In this document: in pieces, positions 7,047-15,588 of the stretch | Position numbering within the stretch: position 1 is the first letter of the stretch | Layout: the number at the start of each line of letters is the position of its first letter | Notes under the pieces: model-generated | Told to the model about the DNA's origin: nothing | The model's input: the letters and a program-made list of their open reading frames with translations, nothing else | The model's database searches: none | Translations under genes and position numbers: made by a program | DNA from: Clostridiales bacterium | Lineage (GTDB): Bacteria; Bacillota_A; Clostridia; Christensenellales; Aristaeellaceae | DNA length: 42,082 nt | NCBI GenBank assembly: GCA_024684665.1 | Contig: JAIKWN010000274.1 | Coordinates: 1-42,082, forward strand | Reading direction: 5' to 3'

Positions 7047-8435
7047 TTACAGCGGGCGCGCGCCACGCAGGAAGGCACAATAACAGCAATAACCTTCATA
7101 CAGGTCAGCCTTGCTGATGACTTCCCAGGGGGCGTGCATGGACAGCACGGGGATACCGCAGTCGATAACGTTCATGCCGTATTTGGCGCACAGGTAAGCG
7201 ATAGTTCCGCCCCCGCCCTGGTCCACGCGCCCCAGCTCCGACATCTGGAAGCAGACGTCCGCCCCGTCCATGATGCGGCGGATCTCCGCCACAAATTCGG
7301 CGTTCGCGTCGTTGCTGCCCGACTTGCCGCGGCTTCCGGTATACTTGTTGAAGCAGATGCCTTTCCCGAGATAAGCGCTGTTCTTCGTTTCAAAAGCGGA
7401 AGCGAACCCCGGATCAAACGCCGCACTCACGTCGCTGGACAGCATCCGCGAGTTCGCAAGCGCGCGCCGCAGTGAAATCTCCCGGAAATCCCCGGAAGCC
7501 GCCAGAAGCTCCGCCGTCAGGTTTTCAAAATAACGGGAGGCCATGCCGGTGGCGCCGACACTGCCAATCTCCTCCTTATCCGTGAGCACACAACAGAGGG
7601 TATACTCCGGCACGCCATCGAAATCCAGCATCGCCGCAAGGGAGGGATAAGCGCAGCAGCGGTCATCGTGACCGTAGCCCAGGATCATGCTGCGATCTAG
7701 GCCCATTTCGCGGGCGCGGCCGGCCGGGACGATTTCCAGTTCCGCCGAAAGGAAGTCCTCTTCCTCCATACCAAGCTTCTCTGCAAGGATTTCCCGGATC
7801 CTCGCGGTTACGGCGTCCTTTTCCTCCTTTTCGTCCGGCTGCGATCCGATGAGCAGATTCAGCGCCTCGCCCTCTACAAACTTTGATGCGTTTTTTTCCA
7901 TCTGGTCCTTAGCGAGGTGCGGCAAAAGATCGGTGATGCAGAAAACCGGGTCCGCGTCGTCCTCGCCAATTGCAAGACTGACGCGCGTACCGTCCTTCTT
8001 CACGACGACCCCGTGCAGCGCGAGAGGGAGCGCAAGCCACTGATACTTCTTGATTCCGCCGTAATAATGCGTATCAAGATAGGCAAGGCCCTGCTCTTCA
8101 AACAAGGGATTCTGCTTCGCATCCAGGCGCGGGGAATCGATATGCGCCCCCAGGATGTTCATCCCCTCTTCAAGCGGACGCTTTCCGATGATATACAGCA
8201 CAAAGGATTTATTCATCCACGCGAAAGAAACGCGGTCACCGGGCTGAAGATTACGTCCGTCCTGGGTCAGTTTCGCAAGAGGTTGGAAACCGCGGTCATC
8301 GGCAAGGCGCAGCGCCTCCGTCACGCATTCCCGCTCCGTCTTACCATGATCGAGGAAGGACATATACTCCTTTGCGAACCGCTCGCGCTCGTTCGCCATT
8401 TTTGCGTGCGCAACCCATGCGTTTTTCCGTTCCAT
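7047..8435 (-). CDS. apeB: M18 family aminopeptidase
   Basis: The 462-residue cytosolic zinc aminopeptidase releases N-terminal, typically acidic, residues from peptides. Family metal-site motifs are visible: GAHIDSPRLD (His about 98), GYGHDDR, KEEIGSVGATGM with the paired Glu, and the C-terminal SMHAPWEV His. The length fits the family (about 430-470). The start at 8435 has AGGAGG 7 bases upstream, which rules out the longer in-frame reading. No clear promoter was found in the 100 bases between it and the divergent tRNA-Leu; it is probably co-transcribed with miaA. Confidence 0.93.
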   Translation of the reverse strand: MERKNAWVAHAKMANERERFAKEYMSFLDHGKTERECVTEALRLADDRGFQPLAKLTQDGRNLQPGDRVSFAWMNKSFVLYIIGKRPLEEGMNILGAHIDSPRLDAKQNPLFEEQGLAYLDTHYYGGIKKYQWLALPLALHGVVVKKDGTRVSLAIGEDDADPVFCITDLLPHLAKDQMEKNASKFVEGEALNLLIGSQPDEKEEKDAVTARIREILAEKLGMEEEDFLSAELEIVPAGRAREMGLDRSMILGYGHDDRCCAYPSLAAMLDFDGVPEYTLCCVLTDKEEIGSVGATGMASRYFENLTAELLAASGDFREISLRRALANSRMLSSDVSAAFDPGFASAFETKNSAYLGKGICFNKYTGSRGKSGSNDANAEFVAEIRRIMDGADVCFQMSELGRVDQGGGGTIAYLCAKYGMNVIDCGIPVLSMHAPWEVISKADLYEGYCCYCAFLRGARPL

Positions 8436-8500
8436 TCTTTGCCTCCTATGATTAATGATGTTTCTTTTGTATGTCTGTCGACGCGCAGCTCTGCTAATTC

Positions 8501-8530
8501 TTGACACAGCGGCCGCCGCTCAGCTATAAT
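8501..8530 (+). promoter_or_regulatory. Promoter of tRNA-Leu(TAA)
   Basis: Consensus TTGACA (8501-8506) and TATAAT (8525-8530) are 18 bp apart; the tRNA begins 9 bases after the -10, so the leader is very short. Confidence 0.88.
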
Positions 8531-8539
8531 GTATTTTGT

Positions 8540-8623
8540 GCTGATGTGGTGGAACGGCAGACACCGGGGACTTAAAATCCCTTGCCGCGAGGCGTGCGGG
8601 TTCGAATCCCGCCATCAGCACCA
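8540..8623 (+). tRNA. tRNA-Leu, anticodon TAA
   Basis: Acceptor GCTGATG (8540-8546) pairs with CATCAGC (8613-8619), followed by A and encoded CCA (8621-8623). The anticodon loop CTTAAAA (8571-8577) gives TAA at 8573-8575 with A36-A37-A38, the MiaA recognition pattern. A long variable arm (CTTGCCGCGAGGCG region) marks it as class II. Confidence 0.95.
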
Positions 8624-8634
8624 TCCCCAAGAAT

Positions 8635-8669
8635 CCGGCAGCCATACAGGTTGCCGGTTTTCTTTTTTT
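8635..8669 (+). terminator. Terminator of tRNA-Leu(TAA)
   Basis: CCGGCAGCC (8635-8643) pairs with GGTTGCCGG (8649-8657, one G-T pair), followed by TTTTCTTTTTTT. On the minus strand the same hairpin lies downstream of the CHAP/transpeptidase gene but lacks a strong T run there. Confidence 0.85.
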
Positions 8670-8720
8670 CTATTTGCTCGCTTCAAATCCTAAACGATCG
8701 TATGGGAATCCTCCTCTGTT

Positions 8721-10625
8721 TTACTGAAGTCCCAGCTCCACCCTCGCCTGTTCGATCGCCCTGTTCCAGGCGGTGACGGTTTCGGGGCGCTGGGGAGCGC
8801 CGCAGGTACCGCAGGGTTTGAGATCCGTGTAGGGATAGCGGGACAGATCGCCATAGGTAATGGGCGAGAGAGGCAGATACGTGCTCTTCACGCTCTGGCA
8901 TCGGGCTGTCGTGTGGTACTTCGCGCCGCCTTTGGGGTTGTAGTACATGGGCGTCCCGCTATCCGTTACCGGCAGGGTACGACCGTCATCGTCCCATACG
9001 ATGATTTTGATGCCGTAGATGTTGCGCAGGTTGTCCCAGATCCACATGTGGCTGTAGCCCTCTTCATTGGGCTTCCGCTGAACGCGGATGCAGCCGTGGC
9101 TCGCTTTCGTTCCGAGGGCGCCTTCGCAGCGGGTGAAATCCTCCCGCCCGTCCTCTGTGAACATGGAGGGAACGAGGTGCAGCAGGTCTCCTCCGTTGAA
9201 GCGGATGGCGTAATTGCACCACAGATCCCCCGCCCAAAAACCGCCGGTGGGGCTGCACAGCAGGAACTCCCCGGAAGCTGTTTCGTTGAAATCCTCGTTC
9301 TGCCCGGATGTAGTTCCCGTGGAGACAAGGAGGGTCGTGAGGAGCTTTCCGGATTCGTACAGGTACAGCCGCTGGGTCTGCTTGTCCACTACGATTCCGT
9401 ACTGCTGATTGGGCGTGACTTCCTTGATTCGATAGCCCCGCACCCAGCCGTCCTCCAGTTCGTCACAGTCGTTGTAGGATTCGATATGTGCCCAACCGTC
9501 CTGCTCTTCCAGAACCCGCACAGCCACGGATTCCCCGTAGAAGAAGCCCCGGCTGCCCTTCGTCTTTTTCTGTTTACCTTTCGGACCATCGGAGAGATAT
9601 ACTTTCTCCGTCTGCCCCACGTCCAGAATTGTGATGGGCGCCATCAGCCGCTGCCAGACCGCCTCTTCGTCCTTCGGATCGAAATCCCCGAACCAGGAAT
9701 GGGAGATGGCCTCTCGGGCCGCCTCCTTCATGCGTTCTTCCTCGTCGCGCGTCCGCTCTTCCAGACGAAGGGCCGATTCCGCCTCGGCCGCAGCCCGGTC
9801 TTCTTCCAGCAGGCACAGGGTTTCCCGGTCCGCCTCTCCCGTCTCCGGAAGGCCTTTAGACTTCTGATAGGCTTTCACAGCCGTTTCCGTGGCCTTGCCA
9901 AACTTCGCCACCGGCTCGTCTTTATAGATGCCCAGCAGTTTCAGGGTCTTCTGCAGGGCGGTGACCGCGTCCCCCGCGTCGCCCTTTTTCAGTTCCCATC
10001 CCGCCTGGCCTTCCGTAAAGACGCCGTAGCCCCGGATGGAAGGATCGTCCAGCCGATAGGAAAAGCGTGCGATCTTCGTTGGCGTTTCGCCCAGTTCGTG
10101 GTTGTTTCCCTCCACGGTATGCACACGGACGGTCCCGTCCGGCTCCGAGGTAACGAATTCCACGATTCCCACATGGTCCAGCCGGTTGTATTTATACCAC
10201 TCGAAATAGATGAGATCTCCTGCCTGGGGAACGTAGGGCCGGTCGATCACATAAGCTCCGTCGGAAAGCCAGAACTGTCCCCCTTCCCCTTTCAAACCGT
10301 CTCCCGACGTGATGTAGCGGCCCCGCTTCTTATACCAAGCCGCGCCGTCCCCGCAGTCCGACTGTAGAGGATAATCCGTCCCCAGCATATGGGTCCCGTA
10401 GAGCTCGTCTGCCCGGTTCACGCACCAGGAGACGAATTCGGAGCAGTACTCCCCGTAGGCTTTTCCGCCCCATTCACCGTATTTGGTATAACCGCCCTTG
10501 GTCGCGCTGTAGCCCAATTCGCCCACCGCGACAGACAGGAGCATTTCCCCCCGCTGATCCGCCAGGGCGAAGCCGGAAACAAGCAGGCCAAGAATCGCTA
10601 ACAATACGAAGACCGTTTTCCGCAT
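8721..10625 (-). CDS. Exported CHAP hydrolase / L,D-transpeptidase fusion protein
   Basis: This 634-residue protein has five parts. A signal peptide (1-22) is followed by a CHAP domain (about 30-190) with Cys61 (YCSEFVSWC) and His151 (DHVGIVEFV). Next comes a PG_binding_1-like peptidoglycan domain (about 212-272) and a charged helix (about 275-306). An SH3-like stretch (about 330-405) leads into a YkuD L,D-transpeptidase domain (about 408-544) with catalytic Cys512 in SHGCIRV. A C-terminal Cys/His module (560-610, RCQSV then LKPCGTCG) could bind zinc. CHAP domains cut peptidoglycan peptides or amides and YkuD domains make 3-3 cross-links, so one polypeptide may both cut and re-join the wall. 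The start at 10625 has GGAG 7 bases upstream. Last gene of the glycan operon, 27 bases after the other CHAP gene. Confidence 0.88.
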   Translation of the reverse strand: MRKTVFVLLAILGLLVSGFALADQRGEMLLSVAVGELGYSATKGGYTKYGEWGGKAYGEYCSEFVSWCVNRADELYGTHMLGTDYPLQSDCGDGAAWYKKRGRYITSGDGLKGEGGQFWLSDGAYVIDRPYVPQAGDLIYFEWYKYNRLDHVGIVEFVTSEPDGTVRVHTVEGNNHELGETPTKIARFSYRLDDPSIRGYGVFTEGQAGWELKKGDAGDAVTALQKTLKLLGIYKDEPVAKFGKATETAVKAYQKSKGLPETGEADRETLCLLEEDRAAAEAESALRLEERTRDEEERMKEAAREAISHSWFGDFDPKDEEAVWQRLMAPITILDVGQTEKVYLSDGPKGKQKKTKGSRGFFYGESVAVRVLEEQDGWAHIESYNDCDELEDGWVRGYRIKEVTPNQQYGIVVDKQTQRLYLYESGKLLTTLLVSTGTTSGQNEDFNETASGEFLLCSPTGGFWAGDLWCNYAIRFNGGDLLHLVPSMFTEDGREDFTRCEGALGTKASHGCIRVQRKPNEEGYSHMWIWDNLRNIYGIKIIVWDDDGRTLPVTDSGTPMYYNPKGGAKYHTTARCQSVKSTYLPLSPITYGDLSRYPYTDLKPCGTCGAPQRPETVTAWNRAIEQARVELGLQ

Positions 10626-10652
10626 TTCGTTTCTCCAGGGTTCCTTTCGGGT

Positions 10653-11411
10653 TTACCAGGTGGCGCAGAAGCCTGTCACATACCAGCTGTCCTTCTGCAG
10701 GGTGTACTGGCAGCTCTCCCGCGTGATTTCGTTTTCCGGGATCACCGACATATTGAAGTAGGGTTTCTTCGGCGCGGGATCGTAGCGGAAGTTCATCCGC
10801 TTGATCGTTGAGTTGACGTTGCCCTCGATGGTCGTCAGCTCGTATCGCCCGTCTCCAGTCTCCATCACGCTCTCCACGATCGCGATGTGGGTATAGGGAG
10901 TAGAACCCCGGACACCGTAGATGATGAGATATCCCGGCTTTGGAATTGCGCCAGACTCGCAGGAATGCCAGCGGTCCTGGTTCACAAACGCCTTGTAGAC
11001 GTTGCCGACCCTGCCCTCCATCGCCGTAAAAACCGCGCCTTCCGGAAGCTGTTCCGCAAGCTTGTAATGGATCATCCGCACGCCGCTGTGATAGGCGCAC
11101 CAAATCTGGAAGACCGAACACCAGCCAATCTCCCGTTTGTCCTCGTAATACCACTGCGTGTACTCGTTGGCCTTGGGCAGCTTTTCAAAGGGATGCAGCT
11201 CGAACTGAGCCCGCGCGGTCAGAACAAAGTTGCGTGCCTCGATCGGCATGTCCTCCGGAAATGTAAGATCATACGGTTCGAGTTCGCCCTCCGCCTGGGT
11301 TGGAAGGGATTCCGGTGGAGGATCGAGATAAACAGGCGCCCGCGCCGCCAGAGCGGCGTTTTCAAAGAGGAACAGGCAGAAAAGGGCGAAGAAAAGTGCA
11401 ATCCGTTTCAT
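10653..11411 (-). CDS. Exported CHAP-domain protein
   Basis: This 252-residue protein has a signal peptide (about 1-22, hydrophobic core FFALFCLFLF) and a Pro/Glu-rich linker (about 25-55). The CHAP fold follows: Cys98 in GWCSVFQIWC, His175 in THIAIVESV, and the EGN motif near 196. CHAP proteins are usually peptidoglycan amidases or endopeptidases; substrate is not shown by sequence. The two sets of catalytic residues in this and the next gene align, suggesting an old duplication. Its ribosome site AAGGA overlaps the TAA stop of the sugar transferase gene, giving translational coupling (4-base gap). Confidence 0.85.
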   Translation of the reverse strand: MKRIALFFALFCLFLFENAALAARAPVYLDPPPESLPTQAEGELEPYDLTFPEDMPIEARNFVLTARAQFELHPFEKLPKANEYTQWYYEDKREIGWCSVFQIWCAYHSGVRMIHYKLAEQLPEGAVFTAMEGRVGNVYKAFVNQDRWHSCESGAIPKPGYLIIYGVRGSTPYTHIAIVESVMETGDGRYELTTIEGNVNSTIKRMNFRYDPAPKKPYFNMSVIPENEITRESCQYTLQKDSWYVTGFCATW

Positions 11412-11415
11412 AGGG

Positions 11416-12075
11416 TTATCCTTTCACCACGGCAGACAGCGTCTTCAGGATCAGTTTCAGGTCCGTCAGCGGAGAAATCTCTCTCAGGTACTGGAGGTTC
11501 AGCTTCAGTTTGGCCGGCATGATTTCGTTCACATACAGCGCTTCCGGGTCCTCCGCCTTCCCCAGAAGTTCGCTCTCTCTCCGGTAAGCGATGGAGGCGT
11601 AATCCGTGATCCCCGGCCGGACCAGCAGCACCTGTCTCTGGCAAGGGGTATACAGTTTCACGTATTTCGGGACCTCCGGTCGGGGACCCACGAAGCTCAT
11701 TTCACCCCGGAAAACGTTCAGCAGCTGCGCCAGCTCGTCCAGCTTCGTGCTCCGGAGAAAAGCACCCACGCGCGTAATGCGGCTGTCCTGACCCACGGTG
11801 ATCGCGGGGCCCCGCCTGTCCGCGTCCGTTACCATCGTGCGGTACTTGAAGATGCGGAAGGGCACACCGTCCTTCCCCACCCGCTCCTGCCTGTAAAAGA
11901 CCGGACCGGAACTGTCCGCCTTCACCGCCAGGGCGATGAGCGCAAGCAGCGGAGAAAGCAGGAGGAGAGCCGCTGCGCTGATGATCACGTCCGCTGTTCG
12001 CTTGAAAACGAGCTGCGGCATTTTCTTTTGGAGCAGCGAAGCAATTTCGGTTCCTGTTTCATCGGGACGCTCCAT
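11416..12075 (-). CDS. Initiating sugar transferase (undecaprenyl-phosphate sugar-1-phosphate transferase, PF02397 type)
   Basis: The 219-residue protein belongs to the short, monotopic class that moves a sugar-1-phosphate from a UDP-sugar to undecaprenyl phosphate, the first step of surface polysaccharide assembly. Motifs: KRTADVIIS (25-33) leading into the single membrane helix (about 33-52), FKYRTM (76-81), [23 protein letters not shown] (within 112-134, with the catalytic Asp-Glu pair). The sugar is not decided by sequence; Gal, Glc or a deoxyamino sugar are options. The start at 12075 has GGAG upstream and lies 14 bases after the GT2 gene. Confidence 0.92.
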   Translation of the reverse strand: MERPDETGTEIASLLQKKMPQLVFKRTADVIISAAALLLLSPLLALIALAVKADSSGPVFYRQERVGKDGVPFRIFKYRTMVTDADRRGPAITVGQDSRITRVGAFLRSTKLDELAQLLNVFRGEMSFVGPRPEVPKYVKLYTPCQRQVLLVRPGITDYASIAYRRESELLGKAEDPEALYVNEIMPAKLKLNLQYLREISPLTDLKLILKTLSAVVKG

Positions 12076-12089
12076 GTTTTCTCCTTTCC

Positions 12090-13112
12090 CTATGCCCGGA
12101 CGCGGAAGATGGTGGAATACAGAACCGCCATCGCGAGCGAACACCGGTATTTCATGAGTCCGTAACGTACGGCAATGCGTAACGGCAGTCTGGAAAGGCG
12201 GACGCCTGCAAACCAGCCACGCACATCCTCCCGCCCAGCGTAGCGGCGGATCTCCCGCACCCTTGCCGGGAAGGAATAAGGCGTTCCCGCCGCGCAGAAG
12301 TTGCGCGCGGCATCCGCCGCCATCTTCCGCCGGCGCAGGAGCATGCGCTCCTTGCAGGTTTTCCACGGGAGGAGCACCTCCAGCGCGTCGTTGGAGTGGT
12401 GAAGGCTCTCCGGGATATGCGGGCTGTAGCGTTTCGTTGCGCTTTTCCCATGAAAGCGGTAATGATAATAAGCCTTGTCCACTGCTACAACCTTCCCCGC
12501 GTGGAGCAGGCAGGTGACGATAAAAAGCAGATCCTCCGCATAGCGGATATCTTCGCGGTAACGGATCTCGCCGATGATCTCCCGGCGGAAGAGGTTCCGG
12601 GGGGAGTAGCCGGACAAGGGCAGTTCTCCCGTCTCCTCCGGCAGAGCAAGCATCCGGGGAATCAGGGCTGCGCGGATGGCAGCCCTGTTGAAAACCGTCC
12701 CGTCCGGAAAACCCAAGGGTACATCTTCCGTTCCGGACGGCCGGTCCTTGAAGACCCGGCAAAAGGACACGTCCGCCCCGGTTTCCCGGCAGGCGGAAAG
12801 AAGCGCCGCATACAGTTCCGGCTCCGCCGTGTCGTCCGCGTCGCAGAAGCCGATGAATTCCCCCTGCGCCGCATCCAGTCCCGCATTCCGCGCGGTGGAA
12901 ACTCCTCGGTTCTCCGGAAAGGTAATCACCCGGACGCGAGGGTCGTCTGCCGCCGCCGCGGCGAGCAGCGCGGGGGTTTCATCCCGGCTGCCGTCGTCCA
13001 CGAAAACGAATTCAAGGGCGGCAAGCGTCTGTCCCCGCAGGGAGGCTATACACTCCGGAAGATATTTCGCTCCGTCGTGCACCGGTATGATAACGGATAC
13101 CTCCGGTTTCAC
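12090..13112 (-). CDS. Family 2 glycosyltransferase
   Basis: The 340-residue GT-A enzyme has the nucleotide-binding start VSVIIPVHDGAKYL, VDDGSRDETP (about 39-48) and the metal-binding CDADD (about 89-93). The C-terminal 100 residues are basic and hydrophobic, consistent with membrane association. It probably adds one sugar to the lipid-linked repeat. The start is GTG at 13112, overlapping the TGA of the ligase gene as GTGA, so translation is coupled. Donor and acceptor cannot be named from sequence. Confidence 0.9.
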   Translation of the reverse strand: MKPEVSVIIPVHDGAKYLPECIASLRGQTLAALEFVFVDDGSRDETPALLAAAAADDPRVRVITFPENRGVSTARNAGLDAAQGEFIGFCDADDTAEPELYAALLSACRETGADVSFCRVFKDRPSGTEDVPLGFPDGTVFNRAAIRAALIPRMLALPEETGELPLSGYSPRNLFRREIIGEIRYREDIRYAEDLLFIVTCLLHAGKVVAVDKAYYHYRFHGKSATKRYSPHIPESLHHSNDALEVLLPWKTCKERMLLRRRKMAADAARNFCAAGTPYSFPARVREIRRYAGREDVRGWFAGVRLSRLPLRIAVRYGLMKYRCSLAMAVLYSTIFRVRA

Positions 13113-14425
13113 GCTTCCTCCTCCGCCCGCCAGAGGGGCGCCTGCACCAGAAGATAGGCGCAGCCGATAAGGGAGAAAGGCGCATACACCGATTCAAACA
13201 GGCCGACAAGAATGAACACCGTACAGAAAGCAAGGGGCGTCGCCGCGAGTGCGCTCTCTTTCCGCCTTCTCCAGTAATAGGTCAGAGACCGGATGAAAGA
13301 AAGCAGCGTATAGCACACGAGTAGTATGCCCGCAATCCAGCCGTTGTTGTAGAAGACGCCGAGGAAGGCGCTGTGGGCGTTGAAACGCCGGTCGCCGCCG
13401 TCTTTTTGGACCCACTCCTCCACCACGCTCGAATCGTGTCCATTCCAGCTTGGGTTCTCGAGGATGGTCTTCCAAATGCCCCACCGGTCGGAAGTCAGAT
13501 CGTCCATGGTGATCACCCGGTCCTCCGGCTTCGCCCACATCATGGGGCTTCCGAATGTTTCGTGGTTGTAGAGCGCCAGCTCGTAATCCTCCTCGAAGGA
13601 TTTCATCATTTTGTCCTTCGTGACGCGCCAGCCGAAAACACCCGCAACCACCGCCAAGGCAAGCAGCGCAGCGACGACCGCACCGGGCCGTTTCGCCGTG
13701 CCCGCCGCGATAGAACCGCCCAAGATGAAGGCGACTCCCAGGAAAGCGAGAAGGCCGGAACGGGACATAGTGCAAAGAAGAGTCGCCGACGCGCCGGCGC
13801 CCGCGAGCAAGCAGAAGACCGCGGCGCCCTTCTTTCCCTCCCGCAGGCAGGCATAAGCGAGGAGGAACGCAGCCGTCGCAGTCACGATGCAGCACATCGC
13901 CAGCGTGTTGGCATCGTAGAAGACGCCCCGGTAGCCGGGATAGCCGTAGGTCAGGGGAAAGGCGATCCAGGTCCACAGGAGGAAGGGCAGCGTTCCGACG
14001 AGGGCGCCCTTCAGGATGCAGCGGAAGGTGTCGTCGTCGTCCCGGGAGGAAAAGACCGAGAACATGACCGGGTAGCAGATGAGCAGCGGCACGCTTTCCG
14101 GGAGCCAGTCCTCGTGGAAGAAACCGGAGATCACCATCATACCGTGTAGCGCGAACCAGAGCCCCGCCATGCTAAGCCGGAAGCGCGTCCGCGCTTTCCC
14201 AGGAACCCGCGCCGTCAGCGTCGCGAAGACGAGAAGCACCATCCCGAAGAGAACGAAGAGCATCCAGCGCATGGGAAATTTCCGCTGCGTGAAGAGGCAG
14301 CAGTAAAACAGCAGCGCGCCGAGCGCCGGCGTCAGCAGCCGCGCGTCGAAGATTTCGTTGAAAATCCCCGTCGCCCGGTCATATGCGGATAAAAGCTTCG
14401 ATCCGTCCATACTCTGTCGGCTCAT
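13109..14425 (-). CDS. O-antigen ligase/polymerase-like polytopic membrane protein
   Basis: The 438-residue protein has about ten hydrophobic spans and one large outward loop (about residues 275-360, rich in Asp, Trp and charged residues, with HSAFLGVFYNNG just after it). This layout and the R-x-G-motif-like TMSRSGLLAFLG segment match the Wzy/WaaL/RfaL O-antigen ligase superfamily. In a Gram-positive glycan operon the role would be polymerisation of repeat units or ligation to an acceptor; which one is not decided. It overlaps the preceding GT4 gene by ATGA and the next GT2 gene by GTGA. Confidence 0.8.
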   Translation of the reverse strand: MSRQSMDGSKLLSAYDRATGIFNEIFDARLLTPALGALLFYCCLFTQRKFPMRWMLFVLFGMVLLVFATLTARVPGKARTRFRLSMAGLWFALHGMMVISGFFHEDWLPESVPLLICYPVMFSVFSSRDDDDTFRCILKGALVGTLPFLLWTWIAFPLTYGYPGYRGVFYDANTLAMCCIVTATAAFLLAYACLREGKKGAAVFCLLAGAGASATLLCTMSRSGLLAFLGVAFILGGSIAAGTAKRPGAVVAALLALAVVAGVFGWRVTKDKMMKSFEEDYELALYNHETFGSPMMWAKPEDRVITMDDLTSDRWGIWKTILENPSWNGHDSSVVEEWVQKDGGDRRFNAHSAFLGVFYNNGWIAGILLVCYTLLSFIRSLTYYWRRRKESALAATPLAFCTVFILVGLFESVYAPFSLIGCAYLLVQAPLWRAEEEA

Positions 14426-15588
14426 ACTGTGCTCCTGATTTCATCGTAAATCTGTTCCATAGTCGCCGCGTTGCGCTCCCAGGTGAGGGCTCTCGCCGCC
14501 TGCCTGCCCCGCTCCCGGAGCACCGCATAGGACGCCTCATCCAAAAAGATCTCCCGCAGCACCCGCTCTACGGCGTCCGCATCCCCTGCCGGAACGAGGA
14601 AGCCGTTTTCTCCGTCTTTGATCGTGTCCCGGATGCCCTCGTCTTCGGCCCCCACGGCGATCATGCCGGCGGCCATGGCTTCAATGTACACGATGCCGTA
14701 ACCTTCACCCCAGGAAGGTAGCACAAAGACGTCGCTTTTCGCCATGAGACGCAGCACCTCTTCGTGTGGCAACCCTCCTGTGAGCGTCACGCGATCCGAA
14801 AGGCCCAGTTCCGAAATCCTCCCGCGCAGCTGACCTTCCATGGGGCCTACCCCCACAATCGTGAGGGTCGCGTCCGGAAAGTCCCCTGCGATGCGGGAAA
14901 AGGCTTCCAGAGTCCGGTCCATGCATTTGCGTGCTTTCAGGGTGCCCACCGAGAGGATCTTGCGCGGGATGTTTTCCGTATCCTCCGGAATGAGGGACAG
15001 ATCGACGCCATTTGGCACCACCATCCGGAAGCCGGAAGGGCGGTATGGCGCAACCCGTTCCATCAGCAGGGAAGAAACAGCAAGCAGTGCGTCCGCTTCC
15101 CTCGCGATCTTCACATTCCTGTTCCAGGGCTTCTCGCCCAGGATGAAATAATGCAGCACGTCGGTTCCGTGCACCGTGAGCACAAGAGGGACCCCAAGGG
15201 CACGGGAGACGATGAGTCCTGCGTGCCCGTCCCGGGGCAACATATGCGCATGCACCACATCGAACGGTTTCGCCTCATGCAGCCGCCGCGCAATTGGAAG
15301 CGCCGCGCGCGCGAGGAACTGCCCGCCGAAGAGGCGCTCTCCCGAATTGCCAAGCGAAATGCAGCGGGGATAATACACCGGAATTCCATCAACCACAGCC
15401 TCCCGAGGCGTCCTCCTGTCCAGCGCCACGCAGGATGGGCGGAACCGTGCCGCGAGGGGCGGCAGCGGCAGGCAGGAAATCACCGTGACCTCATGTCCCC
15501 GCGCCTTCAGCGCTTTCGCCTGTTCGTGCACATAAAAACAGTAGGGCGAGGCGTCGTCCTGCCGGTGGATCATCATGAGGATACGCAA
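14422..15588 (-). CDS. Family 4 glycosyltransferase (1)
   Basis: The 388-residue GT-B enzyme begins LRILMMIHRQDDASPYCFYVHEQ in the typical N-domain form. It carries VPNGVDL and a C-domain with ILSVGTLKARKCMD and the E-x7-E site in PSWGEGYGIVYIEAMAAG. I chose TTG at 15588: GGAGG sits 7 bases upstream, and the start overlaps the previous gene's end by 16 bases. Longer in-frame readings lie fully inside the previous gene. Retaining mechanism and a nucleotide-sugar donor are family knowledge; the sugar is unknown. Confidence 0.9.
   Translation of the reverse strand: MRILMMIHRQDDASPYCFYVHEQAKALKARGHEVTVISCLPLPPLAARFRPSCVALDRRTPREAVVDGIPVYYPRCISLGNSGERLFGGQFLARAALPIARRLHEAKPFDVVHAHMLPRDGHAGLIVSRALGVPLVLTVHGTDVLHYFILGEKPWNRNVKIAREADALLAVSSLLMERVAPYRPSGFRMVVPNGVDLSLIPEDTENIPRKILSVGTLKARKCMDRTLEAFSRIAGDFPDATLTIVGVGPMEGQLRGRISELGLSDRVTLTGGLPHEEVLRLMAKSDVFVLPSWGEGYGIVYIEAMAAGMIAVGAEDEGIRDTIKDGENGFLVPAGDADAVERVLREIFLDEASYAVLRERGRQAARALTWERNAATMEQIYDEIRSTV

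Noticed and set aside
8436..8500. Promoter for the aminopeptidase gene
   Set aside because: Candidate hexamers on the minus strand (TCGACA and nearby AT-rich stretches) have spacings outside 15-19 bp, so none was accepted.
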